Translations under genes and position numbers: made by a program
The notes under the pieces: generated by a model
The model's input: the letters and a program-made list of their open reading frames with translations, nothing else
What the model was told of the DNA's origin: nothing
Database searches by the model: none
Origin: Nodosilinea nodulosa PCC 7104
GTDB lineage: Bacteria; Cyanobacteriota; Cyanobacteriia; Phormidesmidales; Phormidesmidaceae
DNA length: 64,000 nucleotides
NCBI RefSeq assembly: GCF_000309385.1
Contig: NZ_JH976537.1
Span: forward strand, 144,128 to 208,127
Direction: 5' to 3'
Part shown: positions 16,734 to 25,687 of the stretch, piece after piece
Position numbering within the stretch: position 1 is the first letter of the stretch
Layout of the letters: each line of letters begins with the position of its first letter

Positions 16734-17035
16734 TTATTGGTCTCGATCGAGCAGGGTTTGAATATCTTGAGCACCCTAGAAAACCCTAACAATTTCGATG
16801 CTATTGGTTTGAAAGGCGATAGAAAATTAGATATCGTTTGAAGCCTTTCACATATCACTTGCGCAGGCTTTTGAGCCGTTCCTGGGCACTGGGGTAAGCG
16901 CTTCCCATACTGGGCGTATGGGCCAAAGTCGCAAAGGTTTCGCGAGCGGCATCAAAAAAATCTAAGGCTTTGTCATAATCGCTCTCTGCTAGATACCCAA
17001 AGTGCTCTCTCAGATCCAGGCGGGCTGGCTATGAA
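16734..17035 (-). pseudogene. decayed ParE-type toxin gene
   Basis: The reverse strand encodes recognisable ParE pieces in several frames: LREHFGYLAESDYDKAL, FFDAARETFA, then after an in-frame TGA (where W is expected) YVKGFKRYLIFYR, and after a further frame change SIEIVRVF, a TAG, and GAQDIQTLLDRDQ. At least two nonsense changes and two frameshifts are visible, so it cannot make toxin. It follows the ParD remnant in the normal parD-parE order. Confidence 0.8.
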
Positions 17036-17044
17036 ACAGCGATC

Positions 17045-17185
17045 CTAAGCATTGCGCCGATTCTGATGGCTCGCGACCAGGTCGAGCCGGTCTTGCTCCC
17101 ACCAGCCGTCGGTGGCTGCGTGGCCTTCTGCTCGCTCTAGGCTGTCTAGCCCGTCAATGAGTAGGCTACCGAGAGTCTCCTTAGT
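17045..17185 (-). pseudogene. ParD antitoxin C-terminal remnant
   Basis: The reverse strand reads KETLGSLLIDGLDSLERA, then DGWWEQDRLDLVASHQN to a TAG at 17045. This is the C-terminal part of a ParD antitoxin closely related to the frameshifted copy at 11979-12250. The ribbon-helix-helix N-terminus is missing. A decayed parE follows. Confidence 0.8.
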
Positions 17186-17308
17186 GGTGCAGAAAACCCC
17201 TGAAACCCTTATAGATAAAGGTGAGCTTAAGCTACCTGCCTACTGAAAGTAGATAAATGGCAGAAAAGATGTACATCGCGATTGTACCTCTGCCCGCTTA
17301 AAGTAAAT

Positions 17309-17584
17309 TCAGTAGTCTTTTCCCTGTTGGTCTATGTAGCACCACAGCCATTGCTCGCCCAGTTCAGCCGAGCTAATGACAGAATGCCCTGTGGTTTCGT
17401 AGTGGCGACGAGCGTGCTGGTGCTCAGAAGAATCGCAGCACAGCATTGTGCCGCAGGTCTGGCAGATGCGCAAATGCACCCAGCGGCCATTAATCCGAAT
17501 GCACTCTTCGCAGCGAAAGACCGGATAGTTTGCCTTGGGAATAATCGTTTCTGCCGTAAAGTCGTTGAGATGTTGACAACTCAT
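17309..17584 (-). CDS. UBP-type zinc finger protein
   Basis: A 91-residue protein consisting almost wholly of a ZnF-UBP domain. Ligand residues are conserved: C and H of the N-terminal CQHL, CEECI, CQTCG, CCDSSEH, and the HQHARRHYETTGH segment typical of the fold. In eukaryotes the domain binds free ubiquitin tails; stand-alone bacterial versions exist but their role is unknown, since ubiquitin is absent. The gene lies just beyond the decayed parDE, with a 208-base gap to the coiled-coil gene upstream. Confidence 0.85.
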   Translation of the reverse strand: MSCQHLNDFTAETIIPKANYPVFRCEECIRINGRWVHLRICQTCGTMLCCDSSEHQHARRHYETTGHSVISSAELGEQWLWCYIDQQGKDY

Positions 17585-17792
17585 AGAAAAATCCCTGCCG
17601 CAAGATGAAATTGATGATTGTATTTAGTTGTAATTTAGCTGTAGTCTTTTGAGCGCGGAGCTGCTCACGCGCTGCACCATGCTGACTCCCACCGCTGGCG
17701 GCACGCGCTACGGTCATCTCTAGATCGCGGTTAATCATTGTGGTCACCCCCTACCTGATATGTGAGTTCAACCCGGAGCAGGGCGGCAAAAC

Positions 17793-18185
17793 TCACTTCA
17801 GCGCGTCGAAGGTATCGCCTAGGGCAGAGGTAAGGGTTTGGCGAGTTTGGGCGTGGGCCTGCTGCTCGGCCTGCAATCGCTGGGTCAGCTCCTGGCAGCG
17901 CTGCACCAGCCCATCGAGCTGCTGCTGCAGGCCGAGCAGCGAGTCAACAGCGGCAATGTCTTGCCCAAGCACCGTGCTAGGGGCAGCGGCCAGACGCTGC
18001 TGCAAGGCCTCCAGCTGGGCCTGAAAGTCTACGGTTTCCTCGCGGCGCTGGCGGGCTTCGGTTTCGTAAAGGCGACGCCAGTTGGCGGCACTGTTGTAGG
18101 CCTGGTCGCGGTCTTTTTGGGTGTCGGCAAGCTGCCGTTGGAGGGTGCGCACCTCCGCAATCCACTGGGTCAGGTCTTGGGACAT
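17793..18185 (-). CDS. coiled-coil protein, conserved but unknown
   Basis: A 130-residue protein if the start is the ATG at 18185 (MSQDLTQWIAEVRTL); an upstream ATG in the same frame would add 32 residues that look non-coding. Almost the whole chain is predicted coiled coil, rich in Q, A, L and R (VRTLQRQLADTQKDRDQ, LQQQLDGLVQRCQEL). It is downstream of the site-2 protease gene with a gap of 52 bases, so the two may be co-transcribed. I do not recognise a function. Confidence 0.7.
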   Translation of the reverse strand: MSQDLTQWIAEVRTLQRQLADTQKDRDQAYNSAANWRRLYETEARQRREETVDFQAQLEALQQRLAAAPSTVLGQDIAAVDSLLGLQQQLDGLVQRCQELTQRLQAEQQAHAQTRQTLTSALGDTFDALK

Positions 18186-18237
18186 GGCAATTACGATGGA
18201 CAACAGAGCCAGAATCGGAGCCGAGCTGGCCCCGGAG

Positions 18238-19704
18238 CTAGTACAGCAGCCGGGTGAGAATGCCCGGCGCTGGCAGCACAATCATAACCAACAGTGTCAA
18301 GGCCAGCAGCCCCAGAAAATCGCGGCGATCGTCCAGCTCGCTGACGTCGTTGAGGGCGGGCTGGTCTGCCGCTGGAATAAAGAAAAGCAGAATGGCCCAG
18401 ATCATAAGCTCTGGGTGGACCAGGGCAAGGCCAAACACCAGCAGCCGGGCCACGCGCCCAACAACGCCGCCAATCCGCTGGCCGTACATGGCGTGAACAA
18501 TGTGGCCGCCGTCGAGCTGGCCCACGGGCATCAGGTTGAGGGCCGTGACCACCAGGCCCAGACAGCCCGCGATCGCCACCGGATGCAGGTGGATCGCCTG
18601 GTCGGCAGACACGTTGGCCCCCAGCACCAGCTTGGAGAGCAGCGTCAGCATCAGCGAGGCCTTGGGGTCTAGGGCCTCAAAGTTCAGCAGGCTGGAGCCA
18701 TCCTTGGGCATGGGCACCACCGTCGACTGGCTCAGCCCCCAGAGCAGGAGGGGAATCGCCACGACCAGCCCCGACAGCGGCCCGGCAATGCCCACATCAA
18801 ACAGGGCGCGGCGGTTGGGCACCGGCGACTTCATTTGAATAAACGCCCCCAGGGTACCCAGAAAAAACGGCACCGGAATGAAGTAGGGCAGAGTGACTCG
18901 CATGCCGTAGCGACGGGCGGCCAGGTAGTGGCCCATCTCGTGGCAGCCCAAAATAATCAGCAGCCCCAGGGCGTAGGGCAGCCCCTGCAAAATCAGGGCT
19001 GGCGACGCCTGGAGCTGGGCCTCGGTGACCCCGGCCAGGTAGGTGCCCACCGCCGTAGTGGTGAACAGGGTGACGGTCAGCAGGCCCAGGGCCAGCCCCG
19101 GACGGGTGAGGGGTTGGGCGCGATCGCTCCTTTCCGTCTGGGGGTTAGGCACCAGCGCAAACACCGGCTTGCCCTGCAAACCCTCCTGAAAAAGCACCAA
19201 AAAGCGATCGCCAAAGTGGCGGCGAATATTGTCGCGCACCGTATCGTAGGCCACTGTCGGCGACGCCCTCAGCTGCCCCCGACAGATCATCGCCTGGGGA
19301 CGGTACTCAATGTTTTGCAGGTAATACACCGACCACGGAAAACAGCCCTGCAGCATGGCCTCTTCGTCTTTGTCGATGGGGCGCAGGGCAGCGGGTTTGG
19401 GCGGTATCGGTGGGGCGGCAGGGGGCTCGCTCGCCGCCGCCGGGGTGGCCTTGAGTTCGGAGCGGCGACCCTTTTGAATGAGCGCCCAATAGAGCAGCGG
19501 ACAGGCCACAAAAAGCCCCAGCAGCAGGGCCGTAGGCGCAGGCGCTTCGCTGCCGTTGACGATCACCCAACCCGTGAGAATAAACGCTGGCAACATCATC
19601 ACCAGCCACAGCAGCCACACCGGAGTACGGGTGATACGGCTAACGCTGCGCTCAAGCAGCACATAGGTCAGCAGACCAAGAACTAAAAGCCAGAAAAACA
19701 CCAT
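18238..19704 (-). CDS. site-2 protease family zinc metalloprotease, EGY-like (copy 1)
   Basis: A 488-residue polytopic intramembrane protease. Two N-terminal hydrophobic segments precede a soluble domain with the EGY-type segment (CRGQLRASP, DRFLVLFQEG). The catalytic zinc site is HEMGH in the membrane domain and the second motif is LMPVGQLDGGH. Site-2 proteases cleave transmembrane anchors, for example of anti-sigma factors; the plant relatives EGY1-3 act in chloroplast thylakoids. A second paralogue is at 24206-25687. It is divergent from the beta-lactamase-fold gene at 19900 and probably co-transcribed with the coiled-coil gene downstream. Confidence 0.88.
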   Translation of the reverse strand: MVFFWLLVLGLLTYVLLERSVSRITRTPVWLLWLVMMLPAFILTGWVIVNGSEAPAPTALLLGLFVACPLLYWALIQKGRRSELKATPAAASEPPAAPPIPPKPAALRPIDKDEEAMLQGCFPWSVYYLQNIEYRPQAMICRGQLRASPTVAYDTVRDNIRRHFGDRFLVLFQEGLQGKPVFALVPNPQTERSDRAQPLTRPGLALGLLTVTLFTTTAVGTYLAGVTEAQLQASPALILQGLPYALGLLIILGCHEMGHYLAARRYGMRVTLPYFIPVPFFLGTLGAFIQMKSPVPNRRALFDVGIAGPLSGLVVAIPLLLWGLSQSTVVPMPKDGSSLLNFEALDPKASLMLTLLSKLVLGANVSADQAIHLHPVAIAGCLGLVVTALNLMPVGQLDGGHIVHAMYGQRIGGVVGRVARLLVFGLALVHPELMIWAILLFFIPAADQPALNDVSELDDRRDFLGLLALTLLVMIVLPAPGILTRLLY

Positions 19705-19899
19705 CGAATAGCCAGTGGAGTGCGACGATTGAAGCCAGAGTGAAGCCAGAGCAATCCGCTTCAGTAAAGACAGGCCATGGAGGCAGATTTACAAAACCGA
19801 CTCAGGCAGCCGGGACATAGGACTGGCCCAGACAGCGGGGACGGGGTTCCGTTAGTATAGGCGTTTCAAAGGTGTTTCTCACCCCTTCTCCTGCGCCCC

Positions 19900-20601
19900 A
19901 TGACAGCAGCTTCAGCCCCGATTTCCCCCACCCCCAAGGCTCCGCGCTCAGTATTCGACACTGTGTATGTGTTCCCCCCCAACCGCGATACCCAAGGAGC
20001 CACCGCCTACTTCATTCTAAACAACACCTCTGACGCTCGACCCGCCAATCTGCTGATCGATTCTCCCGCCTGGGACGAGGACCACCGCGAGTGGCTGGTC
20101 TCACGCGGCGGCGTGCGGTGGCTCTTTCTCACCCATCGGGGGGGCATTGGTCGAGCGGCGGCCATCCAAAAAGCCCTCAACTGTCAGGTGGTGATTCAGG
20201 AACAGGAGGCCTACCTGCTGCCCGACACCCCCACTACCACCTTTCATCACAGCTTCAGGTTTAGCCCTGAGCTAGAGGCCTTTTGGACCCCTGGCCACTC
20301 CCCAGGCTCGGCCTGCCTCTACTACAGTGCCTACGGAGGCACCCTCTTTACCGGACGGCACCTGCTGCCCAACCGCCAGGGCCAGCCAGAGCCCCTGCGG
20401 CTGGCCAAGACCTTTCACTGGCCCCGTCAGCTGCGGCAGGTAGAGGCGCTCAAAACTCGCTTTTCCGCCGATACTCTGGCCCATCTCTGCCCCGGGGCCA
20501 GCACGGGCTTTCTGCGGGGGCAGCGCACCATCGATCGCGCCTACGAACGGCTACAGCAGATCGATATCGACCAGTTGCGGGGGGCACAGGCGCTGCTCTA
20601 G
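19900..20601 (+). CDS. metallo-beta-lactamase-fold protein with degenerate metal site
   Basis: A 233-residue protein with the general layout of the MBL superfamily: a strand with NLLIDSP, then WLFLTHRGGIGR where HxHxDH is expected, and TPGHSPGSACLYY with the downstream histidine kept, then LFTGRHLLP. The HxHxDH signature has lost all but its first histidine, so it is unlikely to be a normal binuclear hydrolase. The degeneration is regular and the frame is complete, so I infer a conserved non-hydrolytic or altered role and not a pseudogene. It is upstream of ispG on the same strand with a 189-base gap in which I see nothing. Confidence 0.75.
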   Translation: MTAASAPISPTPKAPRSVFDTVYVFPPNRDTQGATAYFILNNTSDARPANLLIDSPAWDEDHREWLVSRGGVRWLFLTHRGGIGRAAAIQKALNCQVVIQEQEAYLLPDTPTTTFHHSFRFSPELEAFWTPGHSPGSACLYYSAYGGTLFTGRHLLPNRQGQPEPLRLAKTFHWPRQLRQVEALKTRFSADTLAHLCPGASTGFLRGQRTIDRAYERLQQIDIDQLRGAQALL

Positions 20602-20790
20602 CCACAGTGAATTCTGCATCCCATCGGCACCCCAAACAGGCGGCAGGTTTTGTCGCTCCCTTATCTCGATCCGCCATTCTGTGGCACTCTGGGAAGTGGA
20701 TATGCAAGATAGGCGATCGCCATAAACCGGCCCTCTGGGCCATCGCCACCATCCCTGTTTCCCCGCCCCGGCAACCATTGAGCAAAGGCT

Positions 20791-22020
20791 ATGCAAACGC
20801 TTCCTAACCCTGTCTCCCAAGCCCCCATCGACCCCGCCTTTGATCCCTTCGCCCCTACCATTTACCGCCGCCAGACCCGCCCGGTACCCGTAGGCAGCGT
20901 CACCATTGGGGGCGGCCACCCGGTGGTCGTACAGTCGATGATCAACGAAGACACCCTCGACATCCAAGGCTCCGCCGCTGCCATTCGCCGCCTGCACGAA
21001 ATCGGCTGTGAAATCGTCCGGGTCACGGTGCCCAGTATGGCCCACGCCAAAGCCCTGGCCGACATTCGCAAAATCTTAGAAGATACCTACCAACCTGTCC
21101 CCCTGGTGGCCGACGTCCACCACAACGGCATGAAAATTGCCCTGGAAGTGGCCAAGCACGTAGACAAGGTGCGCATCAACCCCGGCCTCTACGTGTTTGA
21201 AAAGCCCCAGACCGATCGCACCGGCTATTCCCAAACCGAGTTTGAAGACATTGGCGCCAAAATTCGCGAAACCCTAGAGCCCCTGGTGGTCTCCCTCAGG
21301 GATCAGGGCAAAGCCATGCGCATTGGCGTCAACCACGGCTCCCTGGCCGAGCGAATGCTGTTTACCTACGGCGACACCCCCGAGGGCATGGTGGAGTCGG
21401 CCCTAGAATTTATCCGCATCTGCGAATCCCTCGACTTTCATAACCTGGTGATTTCCCTTAAGGCGTCGCGGGTGCCGGTCATGGTCGCCGCCTACCGCCT
21501 GATGGCCCACCGCATGGACGAGCTGGGCATGGATTACCCGCTGCACCTGGGCGTCACCGAAGCAGGCGATGGCGAGTACGGCCGCATCAAGTCCACCGCC
21601 GGAATCGCCACCCTGCTGGCCCAGGGCATCGGCGACACCATTCGCGTCTCGCTGACCGAAGCGCCAGAAAAAGAAATTCCGGTGTGCTACAGCATTTTGC
21701 AGGCCCTGGGCCTGCGCAAGACCATGGTGGAATATGTCGCCTGCCCCTCCTGCGGGCGCACCCTGTTTAACCTCGAAGATGTGCTCCACGAGGTGCGCGA
21801 AGCCACCAAACACCTCACCGGACTGGATATTGCCGTCATGGGCTGCATCGTCAACGGCCCTGGCGAAATGGCCGATGCCGACTACGGCTACGTGGGCAAA
21901 ACCCCCGGCTATATCTCCCTGTACCGGGGCCGCGATGAGATCAAAAAAGTCCCCGAAGCCCAAGGGGTGGCAGAGCTGATCAACCTGATCAAGGCCGATG
22001 GGCGATGGGTTGAGCCCTAG
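20791..22020 (+). CDS. ispG: 4-hydroxy-3-methylbut-2-enyl diphosphate synthase (ferredoxin)
   Basis: A 409-residue enzyme of the MEP isoprenoid pathway. It reductively converts methylerythritol cyclodiphosphate to HMBPP using a [4Fe-4S] cluster and, in cyanobacteria, ferredoxin. Signatures include [16 protein letters not shown] near the N-terminus, a TIM-barrel with DVHHNG and RINPG, and cluster cysteines in CPSCGRT and GCIVNGPGE. The length is that of the short bacterial/cyanobacterial form. The TAG stop at 22018-22020 is immediately followed by an octamer purine array. The product feeds carotenoid, chlorophyll-phytol and quinone synthesis. Confidence 0.96.
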   Translation: MQTLPNPVSQAPIDPAFDPFAPTIYRRQTRPVPVGSVTIGGGHPVVVQSMINEDTLDIQGSAAAIRRLHEIGCEIVRVTVPSMAHAKALADIRKILEDTYQPVPLVADVHHNGMKIALEVAKHVDKVRINPGLYVFEKPQTDRTGYSQTEFEDIGAKIRETLEPLVVSLRDQGKAMRIGVNHGSLAERMLFTYGDTPEGMVESALEFIRICESLDFHNLVISLKASRVPVMVAAYRLMAHRMDELGMDYPLHLGVTEAGDGEYGRIKSTAGIATLLAQGIGDTIRVSLTEAPEKEIPVCYSILQALGLRKTMVEYVACPSCGRTLFNLEDVLHEVREATKHLTGLDIAVMGCIVNGPGEMADADYGYVGKTPGYISLYRGRDEIKKVPEAQGVAELINLIKADGRWVEP

Positions 22021-22052
22021 GGGAGTATGGGAGTAGGGGAGTACGGGAGGAG
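22021..22052. repeat. octamer array GGGAGTAT x4
   Basis: Four 8-bp units (GGGAGTAT, GGGAGTAG, GGGAGTAC, GGGAGGAG) begin at the base after the ispG stop codon. The unit is a variant of the GGGAGCGT unit of the array after pyrB. It lies between the convergent ispG and PpiC-type genes. Confidence 0.85.
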
Positions 22053-22059
22053 ACGGGGT

Positions 22060-22824
22060 TTACTCGTCTGCGGTGGGGGAATTTTCCCTCAGGGTGGCTT
22101 GCACCTGCTCAAGCAGCCAGGTGTTAAACAGCTCATCTAGCAGGCGCTGGCGGGTCGCCTCGTCGAGACGGGCGGGCAGAAACTTCTCCAGCCGCACCAC
22201 CACAAACCATTCCCCCACGCGGGTGGGAGGCCAGAGCTGCCCCGGCTGACTGATGGAGAGAATGCGGGCCAGGGTCGGGTGCGGCACCGATAGCTCGACG
22301 GGGCCAATCAGGCCGCCGGTTTGGGCTTCCTGCCCTTCGGAGTACTGTCGGGCCAGGTCGGCAAAGGGCTGACCGTCGTCTTGAATGCGAAAGAAAAGCT
22401 CCTGGGCCAGGCCCGCTTCTCGGGTGCGAATGAGGGAATACAGCACCCGGTCGAGGTTGCTTTTGCGCTGTAAAAAATAAGACTCAACCTTGGCACCCCA
22501 GGCATCGAGCTTGTGCTGCTGTAGCTTCTGGGCTCGCTCGGCAAAAAAAACCAGATCGGCTTCGGTTATGCCCCGCTGGGCTAGAAAATTCTGGCGCTGC
22601 TCAGGACTGGTGACCTGATTGGTTCGCAAAAACGCCTCAATGGCCTGGGCCGACTGCTCTGGAGTCAGGGCAATATCGGCAGTGACCTGGTCGATGATTA
22701 GTTCTTTGACCAGGGCGGGCAGCATGCCGTAGCGACGCAGCAGGGGCAGCACATCGGCGGCGGCCAACAGCTGGGAGCCAAGGCTTAGAACCGGGCTAAA
22801 ATCGTGGGTCGAAGGGGTATTCAC
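22060..22824 (-). CDS. PpiC/SurA-type peptidylprolyl isomerase
   Basis: A 254-residue protein. Residues 20 to about 110 form a helical SurA-N-like region; from about 135 to 215 a parvulin-type rotamase domain follows (FFRIQDDGQPFADLARQYSEG, TGGLIGPVELS, GQLWPPTRVGEWFVVVRLE). No signal peptide is visible, so it is probably cytoplasmic or associated with another protein. Cyanobacterial members of this type sometimes accompany peptide maturation or ABC export systems, but none is adjacent. Convergent with ispG. Confidence 0.85.
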   Translation of the reverse strand: MNTPSTHDFSPVLSLGSQLLAAADVLPLLRRYGMLPALVKELIIDQVTADIALTPEQSAQAIEAFLRTNQVTSPEQRQNFLAQRGITEADLVFFAERAQKLQQHKLDAWGAKVESYFLQRKSNLDRVLYSLIRTREAGLAQELFFRIQDDGQPFADLARQYSEGQEAQTGGLIGPVELSVPHPTLARILSISQPGQLWPPTRVGEWFVVVRLEKFLPARLDEATRQRLLDELFNTWLLEQVQATLRENSPTADE

Positions 22825-23034
22825 GGTAAAAAAGAGCGCAGCGGACCAACTAGCCCAACCTTATCGCATTCTGCGCAGTCGTTCCCCGTGGTGCAGGCCG
22901 TGAAGGCTGGATGAGCTGGGCTTTACAGACTTTCAGCCCAGGGATTTGCGGCAAAAATTTGGGGCAGGTCGTCTGGGATTGACCGGGCTGCTACAATCCA
23001 CCCAATCTGTTATTTCGTCCCCAAGGACAATGCC

Positions 23035-23967
23035 ATGCCTCGGCCTACCATTCCCGTGGTGTCTTACCCCGATCTGCTGAGTACCACGGCAGAGCGGCAG
23101 CGGGCGATCGCCACCCTAGGCCAGGCCCTTGAGAACGTAGGATTTTTCATCCTCGAACCGCACCCGGTTTCGCCCGAGGTGGTGCGGCGGGCCTATCAGG
23201 TGGCGGCGGCGGTGTTTGCCCTGCCGGAAGCGGCCAAGGTGCGATACTCACTGCCCCAGCAGCAGGGGTCGGGCGGATTTTCCAGCCTGGGCAGCGAGCA
23301 GGCCAAGGGGTACACCGTCCCAGACCTGAAAGAGTTCTGGCATATCAACCGCCACAGTCTCAGCCATGCCGAGGCTCCCTGGCCCCAGGAGGTGCCCTCC
23401 TTTCGCCCGGTTATGACCCGCCTCTACCAGCAGCTTATGGCCTGCGCTGAGGTGGTGCTCGAAGCCTGCGCCGAGTATCTAGGCCAACCCCAGGACTGGC
23501 TGGTGGCCATGGCCACCGGAGGCAACACTGTGCTGCGCCTGGCCCACTATCCGGCGGTGGAGGTGGCGCCCCTGGGCAGCCTGCGGGCCGCTCCCCACGA
23601 AGACATCAATTTGATTACGCTGCTTTGCGAAGCCACCGCCCCTGGGCTTGAAATTTTGACCCGGACGGGGCAGTGGCTGCCCGTGCAGACCCATCCCGGC
23701 CAGATTGTGGTCGATACGGGCGATATGCTGCAAAGTCTGACGAACGGTCTGTTTAAGAGCACCACCCATCGGGTGGTCAATCCCCAGTCAAACAATCAGG
23801 CGCGCCTGTCGATGCCGTTTTTTGTCCATCCCCGGCCCGAGGTAGACCTGACCCCCGAGCCAACGCTGGTGGAGCGCACCGGGGGCACGGCTCAGTTTCC
23901 GCCGATTACCGCCGCTGCCTATCTGGCCCAGCGGCTGGGGGAGATTCAGGTAGAGCCGGTTAGCTAA
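23035..23967 (+). CDS. 2-oxoglutarate/Fe(II) oxygenase, isopenicillin N synthase family
   Basis: A 310-residue non-haem iron oxygenase. The DIOX_N region comes first (IPVVSYPDLLS, GFFILEPH). The jelly-roll core has the iron ligands H and D of APHEDIN and the distal H of TTHRVVNP, and the 2OG-binding RLS of ARLSMPFF. It probably hydroxylates a small molecule, substrate unknown. No biosynthetic cluster surrounds it. The ATG at 23035 follows ACAATGCC with no strong Shine-Dalgarno. The stop is immediately followed by a long purine repeat array. Confidence 0.88.
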   Translation: MPRPTIPVVSYPDLLSTTAERQRAIATLGQALENVGFFILEPHPVSPEVVRRAYQVAAAVFALPEAAKVRYSLPQQQGSGGFSSLGSEQAKGYTVPDLKEFWHINRHSLSHAEAPWPQEVPSFRPVMTRLYQQLMACAEVVLEACAEYLGQPQDWLVAMATGGNTVLRLAHYPAVEVAPLGSLRAAPHEDINLITLLCEATAPGLEILTRTGQWLPVQTHPGQIVVDTGDMLQSLTNGLFKSTTHRVVNPQSNNQARLSMPFFVHPRPEVDLTPEPTLVERTGGTAQFPPITAAAYLAQRLGEIQVEPVS

Positions 23968-24214
23968 AGAAGGTAAGGAAGGTGAGGAGATGAGAAAGAT
24001 AGGGAAGGTGGGGGAGGTGAGGGGATGAGAAAGATAGGGAAGGTGGGGGAGGTGAGGGGATGAGAAAGATAGGGAAGGTAAGGAAGATAACGAGGATAGG
24101 AGACGGTAAGAATAACCCGTGTATTTTAGTGTCTACTTTACTCATCCCCTCATCTCCCCATCCCCTCATCTCCCCACCCCCTCATCTCCTCATCCTCCCA
24201 TCCCCTCATCCCCC
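23968..24214. repeat. 35-bp purine tandem repeat with opposing pyrimidine array
   Basis: The unit starting TGAGAAAGATAGGGAAGGTG is perfectly repeated at 23991-24025 and 24026-24060 and partially at 24061-24079. A non-repeat AT-rich centre (about 24105-24140) separates it from a pyrimidine array at 24140-24214 (CTCATCCCCTCATCTCC type). The two arms contain exact inverse segments (GAGGGGATGAG and CTCATCCCCTC), so a long imperfect hairpin could form. It starts one base after the TAA of the oxygenase gene and runs into the end of the convergent protease gene. Confidence 0.9.
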
Positions 24215-25687
24215 GATGCCGAGGCGACCGGCCAGACTGGGGGTAAGCGGCAGCAGCACGGTTAGGGCCAAAAACAGGGCCAGCAGGCTGAGGGCGGCGC
24301 GGGCATCGTTGGGTTCAGAAATGTCGTTGAGGCAGGGGCGCTCTGGGGCGCGCTGCAAGAGGAAAATGACCCCGGCCCAGTAGAGCGCCAGGGGGTTGGC
24401 CAACGATACCAGGGCCAAAACCACCAGGGTAAATACCGTGGTGCGATTCAGAGTTTTGCGGCCGTAGATGGCCTGCACCATGCGGCCGCCGTCGAGCTGT
24501 CCCGCGGGCATGAGATTGAGGGCCGTAATCACCAGGCCCAGCCAGCCCATGATGGTGAGCGGATGAATATCGACCAGCGGTTCTTGCAGAGCCGCGCCTA
24601 GCACCACCCGCGCCAGGGCACCGATTAAAATCGAGCCCTGGAAAAACCCGGCTGGAATCTGAAAGGCGCTGCCGGGATGGGACAGCAGCAGCCCTCCCAC
24701 CAGCATGGCCAGGGAAACCAGCCCGCCAGCGGCAGGCCCCGCCAGGGCGATGTCGAACAGTACGCTGCGGTTGGGCAGCAGCGACTCAAACCGGGTGAGG
24801 CTGCCAAAGGCTCCAATTTGCCAGGCGGGAATGAGAAAGGGCGGACTGAGGCGGATATTGTAGCGGCGGGCGGTGGTCCAGTGCCCCGCCTCGTGGGCGA
24901 TTAAGATGGCTAGCAGGGCCAGTAAGAAGGGCAGCGCCGCCCGCCAGCGAGAAAAGTCCTGCACCAGGTCAAAGCCCTGCAAAATCGCTCCGGCCTCTAG
25001 CCCTGTGAAGATTGTGGCGATCGCCAGGAACCCCGCCAGCGCCCACTGGGTCGGGGTGGTTATAGCGGGGTCGGCAGTGGCGGGCAGCACCACGACGGTG
25101 GGCTTTTGCTCCAGGTTTTCGACCAGAAACAGGCGGTAGCGATCGCCCAGCCGCTCCTCCAGCGCTGCCGCTAGCTGGGCTCGGGTAGCCGCCGGTTCGC
25201 CCCGCAGGTTGCCGCGAAAAATCGCCCCCTGGTCGTAGGGGATGGTCTCGGTGCGGAAGTAGGTGTCGAGGCCAAAAATGCCCTCAATCTGGGCCAGATC
25301 TTCGGCGGGAATGGAGATAGCGGCAGAGGAATCTGCGGGGGCGGCGGTGGGCTGGTCGGTGGCGTCAAAACCGTCGCGATCGCCAGCGGCCGGTTCTGCC
25401 GCCGCCGCCGTCGGGCGCTGGGTCGAGAGCATGTCCTGGCCCAGGGCGCGCAGCCGTCGCCCCAGATAGATGTACAGGCCCGTAGACCCCAGCAGCAGCA
25501 GCAGCACCCCGGCCAGGTTAATGTAAATGCCCAGGGCAAATAGCCCAAAGAACAGCAGCCACGGGCCCATCAGCACCACCGACTGGAGCCAGGCCAAAAC
25601 ACCCACGCTGCCGTAGGGCTGGGCGCGGCGGTAGCCCCAGACTAAAATCGCGATCGCCGCCAGCAAAATTAACCCAGTAATCACCAT
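24206..25687 (-). CDS. site-2 protease family zinc metalloprotease, EGY-like (copy 2)
   Basis: A 493-residue paralogue of the protease at 18238-19704. It has two N-terminal membrane segments, an A/P-rich linker, a soluble domain with the EGY-type FRGNLRGEP (GNLR) motif, the zinc-binding HEAGH, and LMPAGQLDGGR as third-ligand motif. It is therefore predicted active. Together with copy 1 it makes two EGY-like proteases within 7.5 kb. The C-terminal end overlaps the pyrimidine repeat by a few codons. Substrates are unknown. Confidence 0.88.
   Translation of the reverse strand: MVITGLILLAAIAILVWGYRRAQPYGSVGVLAWLQSVVLMGPWLLFFGLFALGIYINLAGVLLLLLGSTGLYIYLGRRLRALGQDMLSTQRPTAAAAEPAAGDRDGFDATDQPTAAPADSSAAISIPAEDLAQIEGIFGLDTYFRTETIPYDQGAIFRGNLRGEPAATRAQLAAALEERLGDRYRLFLVENLEQKPTVVVLPATADPAITTPTQWALAGFLAIATIFTGLEAGAILQGFDLVQDFSRWRAALPFLLALLAILIAHEAGHWTTARRYNIRLSPPFLIPAWQIGAFGSLTRFESLLPNRSVLFDIALAGPAAGGLVSLAMLVGGLLLSHPGSAFQIPAGFFQGSILIGALARVVLGAALQEPLVDIHPLTIMGWLGLVITALNLMPAGQLDGGRMVQAIYGRKTLNRTTVFTLVVLALVSLANPLALYWAGVIFLLQRAPERPCLNDISEPNDARAALSLLALFLALTVLLPLTPSLAGRLGIGG

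Noticed and set aside
16555-17308. tRNA or rRNA gene as island attachment site
   Set aside because: No tRNA-like cloverleaf or rRNA segment is present; the region is explained by the moaE fragment and decayed parDE.
23991-24079. 35-bp tandem repeats as a CRISPR array
   Set aside because: The repeat copies are directly adjacent with no unique spacers, purely purine, and no cas gene is in the window.
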